Assembly (NCBI GenBank): GCA_031267175.1
Contig: JAIRZP010000019.1
Coordinates: 1 to 14,395, forward strand
Source: Coriobacteriales bacterium
GTDB lineage: Bacteria; Actinomycetota; Coriobacteriia; Coriobacteriales; UBA8131
Reading direction: 5' to 3'
DNA length: 14,395 nt
In this document: positions 1-6,095 of the stretch, one piece after another
How the letters are laid out: every line of letters starts with the position of its first letter
How positions within the stretch are numbered: the stretch's first letter is position 1
Made by a program: the position numbers and the translations under genes
The notes under the pieces: generated by a model
Told to the model about the DNA's origin: nothing
The model's database searches: none
Seen by the model: only the letters and a program-made list of their open reading frames with translations

Positions 1-14
1 ATTCCCAGAGCCAT
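1..14 (-). CDS. Possible start of a further minus-strand gene downstream of murE, cut by the window edge
   Basis: Five bases after the murE stop codon (20-22) the minus strand reads ATGGCTCTGGGAAT from 14 to 1, giving Met-Ala-Leu-Gly and then leaving the window. A purine-rich GGTGAGGGGG lies directly before this ATG and could act as a ribosome binding site, although it is unusually close. The short spacing to murE would fit a translationally linked operon partner. Only four complete codons are visible, so no family can be named, and chance is a fair alternative. Confidence 0.25.
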
Positions 15-19
15 CCCCC

Positions 20-1552
20 TCACCATCCAGCAAGCTGACGCTTAACACGCTCCGCGTCTGACGGCACGGGGACTGCCTCCCTGCCGCGTTTAATCACGGT
101 CTCATGGCCTTTGCCCAGGATGAGCACGACGCTGCCCGCGGGTGCCTCTCTGATGGCCTGGGCTATTGCAACGTCGCGGTCTTCGATGATGTCATGGGCA
201 ACACCGGCCGCCGCTACGACCTCGGCAATCTGCTGGTTTATTTGTGCCTGGGGTTCCTCACCGGGATCATCCTCGGTAATATAGATTCTCTTCGCGTAGG
301 CCACCGCTACCGCAGGCAGGTCCAGCCTTCTTTCTGAGCCCTTGCTGCCGGTGGCACCAAAGACGCAGACGATCGGCCGCCCAGGGTATTCGCTTGCTAC
401 CGTAGAGAAGATGGCTTCAAAGCTCATCTTGTTATGAGCATAGTCCACGATGATGAGCTTGTCATCCGGCCCTGTTATCAGTTGCATCCGGCCACTCACC
501 TCGCAGGTGGCCAGGCCGCGCTGCATGTGGGCTACGGGAACCCCCAGGGCAAGCGCGGCTGTAAGGGCAGCCAGGGCGTTTCCAACGTTAAACTGTCCGG
601 CCATAGGCAGGGTAAACCGCTCCTGCCAGTCTTGCGTGCACGCCACAAAGCTCAGGCCACTCACCGTTGACTCCAACTCGGAGGCAAGTAGCGTTGCCGT
701 CTGTGTACCATCCTCAGTAATCCCAAAGGTGAGCACCTGCTCGCTTTCCCCGGCTGCCTTGAGGACACGATTCAGCTCATCACTATCCAGATTGACGACC
801 GCCGTGTTGGCCTGCTTGAACAGCTCCAGCTTGGAGGCGAGGTAGTCCTCGTGACTGGCGTGCTCAACAGGGCTGATATGATCCTCACCGATATTCAGGA
901 ATCCGGCAACCGCAAACCGCAGGTTGCGCGTACGGTCGTATTTGAGCGCCTGGCTGGACACCTCCATCACCAGGTACTCTATCGCGCTGTCCACGGCGTT
1001 CCTGAAGTGGACGTACAGCTCCAAAACGTCCTCGGTGGTCAGCAGGGAGCGTGTGCGTGCCACGCCGTCGTAGTTCTCTATGCTCGAGAGCCAGGCGCTT
1101 TCTGACTTGCCCTGCTCACGCAACCAGCTATCGAGTATGGCGCGCAGCATATACGTGGTAGTGGTCTTGCCCTTGGTGCCGGTAAAGCCGACGAGCGTGA
1201 GCTGGTCAAGCAATCCTCGATACCACAGTGCTGCCAGGTCTGCGATGGCCGGCAGCATCTGCTTGACAAGCAACACCGGTATTGGCTGTACGCCAACGCT
1301 TCTGAGATACTCGGAATAACTTCGCTCGCTCACGTAGGCAAGGGCACCGGCACCCACGGCCTCCGCAAGATACTCTGGCTTGAAATGCGCTCCCTTGCAG
1401 AAGAAGAGCGCGCCAGACTCTACCGTACGGGAATCATAAGAGAGTTGTGTAACTAACCCTTCATGCCCTTCAAACGCGGCAACAAGATTGCCCTGTTCAA
1501 GGAGCAGGTTTGCGCAATCGGCGAGCGTGGTTGTTTGGGGTGTCCAGACCAT
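20..1552 (-). CDS. murE: UDP-N-acetylmuramoyl-tripeptide synthetase (MurE family Mur ligase)
   Basis: This cytoplasmic ATP-dependent ligase adds the third amino acid of the peptidoglycan stem peptide to UDP-MurNAc-L-Ala-D-Glu. At 510 aa it has the usual MurE length and all three domains. These show a UDP-binding DSRTV (40-44), the P-loop TGTKGKTTT (124-132), EVSSQAL (197-203), the likely carbamylated lysine in YLASKLELF (Lys241), NVGNALAAL (322-330), GRMQLI (355-360), VDYAHN (369-374) and GKGHE (480-484). The third-residue selectivity motif, DNPR in meso-diaminopimelate enzymes, reads DDPG here (428-431). A dibasic acid other than meso-DAP, such as lysine or ornithine, is therefore more likely. 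The ATG at 1552 has no Shine-Dalgarno sequence and follows a -10-like TACTAT by eight bases, so the mRNA may be leaderless. It diverges from the femX-like gene, another peptidoglycan peptide enzyme. The family is certain and the substrate is inferred. Confidence 0.93.
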   Translation of the reverse strand: MVWTPQTTTLADCANLLLEQGNLVAAFEGHEGLVTQLSYDSRTVESGALFFCKGAHFKPEYLAEAVGAGALAYVSERSYSEYLRSVGVQPIPVLLVKQMLPAIADLAALWYRGLLDQLTLVGFTGTKGKTTTTYMLRAILDSWLREQGKSESAWLSSIENYDGVARTRSLLTTEDVLELYVHFRNAVDSAIEYLVMEVSSQALKYDRTRNLRFAVAGFLNIGEDHISPVEHASHEDYLASKLELFKQANTAVVNLDSDELNRVLKAAGESEQVLTFGITEDGTQTATLLASELESTVSGLSFVACTQDWQERFTLPMAGQFNVGNALAALTAALALGVPVAHMQRGLATCEVSGRMQLITGPDDKLIIVDYAHNKMSFEAIFSTVASEYPGRPIVCVFGATGSKGSERRLDLPAVAVAYAKRIYITEDDPGEEPQAQINQQIAEVVAAAGVAHDIIEDRDVAIAQAIREAPAGSVVLILGKGHETVIKRGREAVPVPSDAERVKRQLAGW

Positions 1553-1553
1553 T

Positions 1554-1569
1554 TGTTACAATAGTAGCT
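1554..1569. promoter_or_regulatory. Overlapping divergent -10 elements between murE and the femX-like gene
   Basis: On the plus strand, TG-T-TACAAT (1554-1562) is an extended -10 for the femX-like gene, with a leader of roughly 60 nt. On the minus strand, TACTAT (1566-1561) is a -10-like hexamer ending eight bases before the murE ATG. The two hexamers share bases 1561-1562 inside the decamer TACAATAGTA. No good -35 is seen in either direction. The same decamer occurs before the glycosyltransferase gene at 13616-13625. The promoter role is inferred from position and resemblance to consensus. Confidence 0.5.
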
Positions 1570-1628
1570 GTTTTGCAGAGAACGCACCCTCGTCGCGCCT
1601 GAAACGCGTCCTATACGGAGAGGACCCC

Positions 1629-2621
1629 ATGGTACCCAAACAACAGCAGAGCTTTGACGCCGCGGCCTTCTACCTTGGGCAGAAGCATTTTTTGCAGTCA
1701 GCGGCCTGGGACAGCTTTCAGCAGGCCTGCGGCAACGAAATTATCGAGAGACAGGGGAGCGCTCTCGACGGAGGCACCTGGGAGTATCTCGCCATAGTGG
1801 AGAAGGGCAGGTTCTCCTCGCGCCTGTACTGCCCCTACGGGCCGGTCTTTTCTTCGCACGCCGCGCTCGCGGAGGCCCTTGCCTCCCTTGAGGCGGAGGC
1901 ACGAAGCAACGCTTTGGAGTTTGTGCGTGTGGAACCGCGCGGGAACCTCACCGCCCAGGAGTTACCGGCGCTGGGGCTCAAACCTGCCGCTCACAACGTG
2001 CAGCCCCCGGATACGGCGATATTGGACGTACGGGCCGGCGAGGTGAGCGAGGAATTCATCCTCAAGCGGGCCTCGACAACGCGCCGCCAGCTCTATCGCT
2101 ACAGCCTGCGCGACGGTGTGGAGTACAGGACCTCGTATGATCCCGCCGACATGCGCCACTTCCTCGACATGCTGCACATCGTTGCCGAGCGTACCGGCAT
2201 AGCTCCCCATGACGACGCCTACTTTACCACCATGAGCGAGGTGCTGTTTCCGCAAAAGGCAGCGGGCCTGCTGCTGTCCGTGCTGGAGGGTACGCCAATA
2301 GCATCCCTCATCTTTTATACCGACGGCACAACGCTCGGCTATGCCCACGCCGCCAGTGTGGAGGGCTACCGCAAGCTCAGTCCTCCCAGTGGGCTGCTCA
2401 TGCATGCGCAGTTCTTTGCCCGGGAGAGCGGGCATACCCTGCTCGATACCTATGGCGTCGCGCCCGAGGGTGCCAACAAAGGGCACCCCTGGGCCGGGTT
2501 CTCGCAATTCAAGGAGAGTTTCGGCGGCGTACGCGTGCACTATCCCGGCACCTGGGAGCTGCCAGTACGCAAACTGCGCTACACAATCTATAACGCCGTG
2601 GGAAGGGTGCTGGAGAAGTAG
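1629..2621 (+). CDS. FemAB/FemX-family peptidoglycan interpeptide-bridge aminoacyltransferase
   Basis: FemABX enzymes are GNAT-fold proteins that move an amino acid from aminoacyl-tRNA to the stem peptide of a lipid-linked peptidoglycan precursor at the inner membrane face, building the cross-bridge. The 330-aa protein shows the family's FLQSAAWDSF (21-30), YCPYGPVF (68-75) and a C-terminal block, TYGVAP followed by GHPWAGFSQFKESFGG (274-300). The middle of the protein (about 145-210) is rich in Arg and Glu, where the tRNA-contacting helical arm lies in some members. The frame is open from 1488, but the ATG at 1629 is preferred: it has GGAGAGG at 1617-1623 with five-base spacing, and the upstream part would overlap murE. 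Its position beside murE fits a bridge enzyme for a lysine- or ornithine-type wall. Which amino acid it adds cannot be read from sequence. Confidence 0.88.
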   Translation: MVPKQQQSFDAAAFYLGQKHFLQSAAWDSFQQACGNEIIERQGSALDGGTWEYLAIVEKGRFSSRLYCPYGPVFSSHAALAEALASLEAEARSNALEFVRVEPRGNLTAQELPALGLKPAAHNVQPPDTAILDVRAGEVSEEFILKRASTTRRQLYRYSLRDGVEYRTSYDPADMRHFLDMLHIVAERTGIAPHDDAYFTTMSEVLFPQKAAGLLLSVLEGTPIASLIFYTDGTTLGYAHAASVEGYRKLSPPSGLLMHAQFFARESGHTLLDTYGVAPEGANKGHPWAGFSQFKESFGGVRVHYPGTWELPVRKLRYTIYNAVGRVLEK

Positions 2622-2652
2622 CGCCCCTCGCTATGCCATGGCAAAGGCACTG

Positions 2653-2689
2653 GGAAAGCATGATCGGAGCTATGCTTCCTCAGGTTTTT
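2653..2689 (+). terminator. Probable intrinsic terminator of the femX-like gene, overlapping the end of echF
   Basis: The arm GGAAAGCAT (2653-2661) pairs with ATGCTTCC (2672-2679) around a 10-base loop, with one bulged A. Five bases later comes a run of five T (2685-2689), which fits a rho-independent terminator for plus-strand transcription. The hairpin contains the echF stop codon, so it may also slow transcription from the other side, but there is no T-run in that direction. The gap between stem and T-run is longer than ideal. A perfect palindrome, TGCCATGGCA (2633-2642), lies just upstream. Confidence 0.4.
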
Positions 2690-3026
2690 CTTCCGGCTTA
2701 ACAAGCGTGCGTGTGCTCATGTTTGATGCTACCGGGGTGTATTCCGGCAGCATGCTGAGGCTGTCGCGCGGGCAGACGCGTACGCAGGTCATGCACTGCA
2801 CGCAACTGAAGGGGTTGATGGTCCAGGTGCGGGCCTCCTTGTCCACCGCAAGAGCCGTTGCCGGGCATTTTCTCACACAGATGCTGCAGAGGATGCAGGC
2901 CTCGATGTTGTTATCAACATGCCCTCGGGTCTGGCTGGTGTAGACCTGTGGCTCGACCGGATACAGCTTCGTCGCCGGCCTGCTCAGCAGGTTCTTGAGT
3001 GCCATGCCTGTTATCTGAATGCCCAT
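2670..3026 (-). CDS. echF: Ech-type hydrogenase electron-transfer subunit F (2x[4Fe-4S] ferredoxin)
   Basis: This small iron-sulfur subunit is related to NuoI of complex I and HycF/HyfH of formate hydrogenlyase. It should accept electrons from reduced ferredoxin and pass them to EchC. The 118-aa protein has two CxxCxxCxxxCP motifs, at Cys44/47/50/54 and Cys75/78/81/85, the arrangement for two [4Fe-4S] clusters. The N-terminal LKNLLSRPATKLYP resembles the membrane-peripheral helix region of the NuoI family. The C-terminus is a short Glu/Lys/Pro-rich tail. The ATG at 3026 overlaps the echE stop by one base (TGATG), so translation is probably coupled. It is the last gene of the operon. Confidence 0.93.
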   Translation of the reverse strand: MGIQITGMALKNLLSRPATKLYPVEPQVYTSQTRGHVDNNIEACILCSICVRKCPATALAVDKEARTWTINPFSCVQCMTCVRVCPRDSLSMLPEYTPVASNMSTRTLVKPEEKPEEA

Positions 3027-4114
3027 CAGCGCTCCGTACAGCTCACGCAGGGGTCAATGGTGAGGATGTTCATGGGCACATCCGCCAGGTCGCATCCCTG
3101 CATGGTATAGACCATGCCGGCCAGGTTATCTGAGCTGGGAGTGCGGATGCGAAAGCGCTCCAGGTACTTGGTGCCGTTGCCCTTGGCATAGTAAAAGCAC
3201 TCGCCGCGTGGCTGCTCCAGCCGCGATACCGCACGGGAACCTGCCGCCGGCGAGCCCTTGACCTTGGCCGACAGCGCGCCATCGGGGATCTTCTCCACCA
3301 GTTCCTTGACAATATCCATGGACTGCACAACCTCCTCGGCGCGCACCTGGCACCGGGCATAGCCGTCGCATTCGTCGGAGAGGATAGGCTCAAACGCATG
3401 GAGAAAACCATAGCCGCCATAGCCAAAGCTCCGGATGTCCTCGGCTATGCCCGACGCGCGGGCAAAGGGACCGGCAACTCCGTACTCCCGGGCCTTCTCT
3501 TTGGAGAGCATGCCTATCCCGCGCAGACGATTTGCCACGGACCGGTCTTTGAGGAAGGTCTTGAGCAGCACCTGGTATTCATCGCGCATACCGTCGAGGA
3601 TGAGGACTATGCCCCGCAGATCCTCGTTTGCTATATCGCGATTGACGCCACCGACGTTACAGGCGTTGAGGATGACCCTCCCGCCTGTGGTCTGCTCAAA
3701 AATGCCCAGTACGCGCTCACGCAGACGCCAGCATTGCATAAAGAGGTTCTCAAAACCAAAGCCGTCAGCCAAGAGCCCGAGCCAGAGTAGATGGCTGTGC
3801 ACCCGCGACAGCTCATGCCAGATAACGCGCAGCACCTGAGCGCGCGGCGGAACCTCCACCCCCATCAGCACCTCGATGGTCTCGGAGTAGCCCAGGCTGT
3901 GCCCAAAGGCGCAGATGCCGCAGATGCGCTCGGTAACGGTGACAAAGCTCTGGTAGTCAAGCTTCTGCACGAGTTTCTCAAGCCCCCGGTGGATAAACCC
4001 TATCTGCGGGATGGCCTCGATAACCCGCTCATCCTCGATGACGAGATCCAGATGCACCGGCTCGGGGAGTACGGGATGTTGAGGTCCAAAGGGAATGACC
4101 GTACGTTCAGCCAC
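3026..4114 (-). CDS. echE: Ech-type [NiFe] hydrogenase catalytic large subunit
   Basis: This is the NiFe active-site subunit of a group 4, membrane-bound, ferredoxin-linked hydrogenase that reduces protons to H2 at the cytoplasmic face. With the start used here it is 362 aa. It carries PFGPQHP near the N-terminus, RICGICAFGH (63-72) and DPCVSC (354-359), so all four Ni-ligand cysteines (65, 68, 356, 359) are present. This separates it from NuoD of complex I, which lacks them. The protein ends three residues after the last cysteine, so there is no C-terminal extension for a maturation peptidase. The frame is open back to 4207, but the GTG at 4114 has an excellent AGAAGGAGGTG before it and begins right before the conserved domain. 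The upstream stretch is an Arg-rich shadow of the echD tail. The start lies within the echD end (8-base overlap GTGGCTGA). No hyp maturation genes are in this window. Confidence 0.95.
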   Translation of the reverse strand: MAERTVIPFGPQHPVLPEPVHLDLVIEDERVIEAIPQIGFIHRGLEKLVQKLDYQSFVTVTERICGICAFGHSLGYSETIEVLMGVEVPPRAQVLRVIWHELSRVHSHLLWLGLLADGFGFENLFMQCWRLRERVLGIFEQTTGGRVILNACNVGGVNRDIANEDLRGIVLILDGMRDEYQVLLKTFLKDRSVANRLRGIGMLSKEKAREYGVAGPFARASGIAEDIRSFGYGGYGFLHAFEPILSDECDGYARCQVRAEEVVQSMDIVKELVEKIPDGALSAKVKGSPAAGSRAVSRLEQPRGECFYYAKGNGTKYLERFRIRTPSSDNLAGMVYTMQGCDLADVPMNILTIDPCVSCTER

Positions 4115-4580
4115 GAGGCACCTCCTTCTCTCCCTCTTCCTGCTCTTCCGCCCCCTGCTCCTCTGCTCCCTGCTTCTCCTGCTCATCCTCCGCGTCGGCA
4201 GCGGCACGGGCCGAGGCGAGGTATTCCTGCGCAGGCAGCGAAGCGGGGTTCATGGGAGTCGGCACGCTGGGCGAGTAGAAGCGGCCACCATAATCGACGA
4301 GACCGCCCTCAAACACAACGCCGTAGAGTTCGCTGGCCTCGTTCTCGAACACAAAGGCGTTGGGATAGAGCGGGCTTACCGCCGGTATCTTCTGCCCATT
4401 GTCCACGAGCATGCGGAGGTTCTCAAGCTCAGGACCCTGGGCGAACGAATACAGCAACTCCACCTTGTCGTCCACGCTGCTGCCGCAGAGGTTGGCAAGC
4501 CTCCAGCCTCGCTCGTGATAGCTGGCTATGTGGCCTTTGAGCTCGTCGAGCTGTATGTCTATGAAAACCTGCGGATCCAT
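4107..4580 (-). CDS. echD: Ech-type hydrogenase subunit D (NuoC-like, 30 kDa subunit family)
   Basis: This is the small structural subunit that joins the catalytic large subunit to the iron-sulfur subunit; it corresponds to NuoC and to the N-terminal part of HycE. The 157-aa protein contains YPNAFVFENEASELYGVVF (72-90), a recognisable form of the NuoC signature in which an acidic stretch precedes a Y/F-G hydrophobic turn. From about residue 128 the tail is highly acidic and low in complexity, with a duplicated GAEEQ unit. The frame is open upstream to 4859 but the ATG at 4580 is chosen: GGAGGA lies a few bases before it, and it overlaps the echC stop as TGATG. The upstream reading is an Arg-rich shadow of echC. 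It overlaps echE by 8 bases. Confidence 0.9.
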   Translation of the reverse strand: MDPQVFIDIQLDELKGHIASYHERGWRLANLCGSSVDDKVELLYSFAQGPELENLRMLVDNGQKIPAVSPLYPNAFVFENEASELYGVVFEGGLVDYGGRFYSPSVPTPMNPASLPAQEYLASARAAADAEDEQEKQGAEEQGAEEQEEGEKEVPRG

Positions 4581-5140
4581 CACTGCTCCTCCTGCCCGGC
4601 CGTTTGCAGGGCATTGGCGATGGCCTTTTGCCAGGCGGCGGCTACGGTCTCGCCCTGTACGAGCTTGTCCGCGGCACTCGGCCTTGCAGGCAGCTCTGCC
4701 GGTTTCAAGCTTTTGGCAGCAAGCAAAAGCCGCTTTTCTTCCAGAATGCCGAGGCCCTCTACCACCGCGTCGATGAGGGTCTCGGGCCGCACGGCGCACC
4801 CCGGCGCATATACGTCCACGGGAATCGCCACGTCCACCCCACCCAGGGTGTTGTAGCACTCCTTGAACACACCGCCGGTGCAGGCACAGATGCCGCAGGC
4901 TATGACGACCTTGGGCTCCAGCATCTGCTCATACAACTGCCGGATGATGGGCACCTGGCGCTCGTTGACACTGCCGGTAATCAGGAACAGGTCGGCGTGC
5001 TTGGGGTTGCCCGTGTTGATAATGCCAAAACGCTCCACATCGTAGAGCGGCGTAAGCGCGGCAAGCACCTCGATGTCGCAGCCATTGCAGCTGGAGGCAT
5101 CGTAATGCAGAACCCACGGCGATTTAACAGAGGCAGACAT
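4580..5140 (-). CDS. echC: Ech-type hydrogenase small subunit (NuoB-like, proximal [4Fe-4S] cluster)
   Basis: This subunit holds the single [4Fe-4S] cluster next to the NiFe site and passes electrons from EchF to EchE. The 186-aa protein has CNGCDIEV (Cys18, Cys21), GICACTGG (Cys85) and PGCAVRPE (Cys115), which supply the four expected ligands of the NuoB/HycG family. The last motif is usually PGCPP-like and here has Ala-Val after the cysteine. A Lys/Ala/Leu-rich C-terminal segment follows residue 135. The ATG at 5140 is preferred over the TTG one codon earlier, because AGGAG then has normal spacing. It starts 9 bases after echB and its stop overlaps the echD start (TGATG). Confidence 0.93.
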   Translation of the reverse strand: MSASVKSPWVLHYDASSCNGCDIEVLAALTPLYDVERFGIINTGNPKHADLFLITGSVNERQVPIIRQLYEQMLEPKVVIACGICACTGGVFKECYNTLGGVDVAIPVDVYAPGCAVRPETLIDAVVEGLGILEEKRLLLAAKSLKPAELPARPSAADKLVQGETVAAAWQKAIANALQTAGQEEQ

Positions 5141-5149
5141 CAACTCTCC

Positions 5150-6034
5150 TCAGACAACAAATCCATAGAGCGCGAACAGCAGCACCATAGAGAGAGCACA
5201 GCAGACCAGGGTAACTATCCAACTCCACGACAACATATACTGCCACTTGACGCGGGCAAAACTGTTGTCGATGACAATCTCCAAAAAGTACACGGCCAGG
5301 CCTACGACCACGGCAAGGACGAGCGTGAGCGGGGGCGCCCAGACAAAGAACAGGCCCACATAGCCCAAAAAGAGCACGCTCTCGTACCAGTGCGTAATCT
5401 CGACCACCGCCAGATTGTGGCCACTCATCTCGGTGGTAATGCCCTTGACCAGCTCCTGGTGGGCATGGTGAGAAAAACTCAGGTCAAAGGGAGATTTGCG
5501 CAGCTTGATGGTGAGGATGAACAGCAGCCCCACAAAGATAAGGGGGAGCAGCGCCACCAGCGGAAGGCCCAGCGTGGCCACAGCGGAGGTATCAAAGCTG
5601 CCCGTGGCGAGATAAAAGAACACGCCCAACAGAATGATCATCGGCTCATAGGCGAGCACCTGTATGATCTCGCGTCCGGCTCCTATCTCGGCATAGGGAC
5701 TGCGCGTTGAGTACGCGGCGATGACAAACAGCAGCGAGCTGAGACTGATGAGAAAGACCACGAGCAGTATGTTGCCACCGGCAAAGAAGAACGCGCCGGA
5801 GAGAACGGTCATGACGAGTGCGAGGATGAGGTAATACCCTTGAAAGCTGTTTAGGCTCCGCCGTTCCTTTGCCAGGAGCTTCTGTACATCGTAGTACGGC
5901 TGGAGAAAGGGCGGGCCTACGCGTCCCTGCATGCGCGCGGTGATGATGCGGTCCGCACCGGTCAGAAAACAGCCGAGCACCGGGCCCAACACCACAAAGG
6001 CCAGCAAGGCCACACCAAAGGAGAGCAGCGTCAT
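5150..6034 (-). CDS. echB: Ech-type hydrogenase membrane subunit B (NuoH/HycD family)
   Basis: This integral membrane subunit anchors the hydrophilic hydrogenase arm and forms part of the ion path near the cluster chain, as NuoH does in complex I. The 294-aa protein has about eight hydrophobic segments. Cytoplasmic-loop motifs of the family are visible: ARMQGRVGPPFLQPYYD (33-49), SPYAEIGAGREIIQ, and SPFDLSFSHHAHQELVKG followed by TEMSG. The many acidic and His residues in the last block match the Ech/Hyc branch better than NuoH proper. The ATG at 6034 has no strong Shine-Dalgarno sequence. Translation probably depends on a short upstream ORF (6031-6078) whose stop overlaps this start as ATGA. 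The stop lies 9 bases before echC. Confidence 0.92.
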   Translation of the reverse strand: MTLLSFGVALLAFVVLGPVLGCFLTGADRIITARMQGRVGPPFLQPYYDVQKLLAKERRSLNSFQGYYLILALVMTVLSGAFFFAGGNILLVVFLISLSSLLFVIAAYSTRSPYAEIGAGREIIQVLAYEPMIILLGVFFYLATGSFDTSAVATLGLPLVALLPLIFVGLLFILTIKLRKSPFDLSFSHHAHQELVKGITTEMSGHNLAVVEITHWYESVLFLGYVGLFFVWAPPLTLVLAVVVGLAVYFLEIVIDNSFARVKWQYMLSWSWIVTLVCCALSMVLLFALYGFVV

Positions 6035-6095
6035 AGCGGCATCAGCCCCGCACAGAAGGCACGGCAGAGGCGCGTCATAACGGCATCAGCTCCGC
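6028..6095. repeat. Imperfect 24-bp direct repeat spanning the echA stop and echB start
   Basis: Positions 6028-6051 and 6072-6095 are 24-bp copies that differ at two bases, with a period of 44 bp. The right copy includes the last codons and stop of echA; the left copy includes the start of echB. Each copy contains the overlap ATGA on the minus strand. This looks like a local tandem duplication of an original echA-stop/echB-start overlap. Confidence 0.8.
6031..6078 (-). other. 15-codon bridging ORF between echA and echB
   Basis: The ATG at 6078 overlaps the echA stop (ATGA, 6078-6075). The frame reads MTRLCRAFCAGLMPL and stops at TGA 6033-6031, which overlaps the echB ATG at 6034 (again ATGA). 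Its last four residues, LMPL, repeat the C-terminus of EchA because of the 44-bp-period duplication. The peptide probably has no function of its own. Its translation could carry ribosomes from echA to echB, which otherwise lacks a good ribosome binding site. It would be missed by length-filtered gene calling. Confidence 0.4.

Noticed and set aside
1488..1628. Longer start for the femX-like gene
   Set aside because: It would overlap the murE start and the divergent promoter and shows no family resemblance. GGAGAGG before the ATG at 1629 supports the shorter form.
4115..4207. N-terminal extension of the hydrogenase large subunit rich in Arg and Ser
   Set aside because: It is the echD tail read in another frame. 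The GTG at 4114 has a near-perfect ribosome binding site and directly precedes the conserved domain.
4581..4859. N-terminal extension of the NuoC-like subunit
   Set aside because: It is Arg/Gly-rich and overlaps echC fully. The ATG at 4580 has its own ribosome binding site and a TGATG junction.
4604..5710. Long plus-strand open frame (368 codons) opposite echB and echC
   Set aside because: It lies antisense to two strongly conserved genes and its composition is rich in Gln, His, Arg and Gly, as expected for a shadow frame in high-GC DNA. No motif was recognised.
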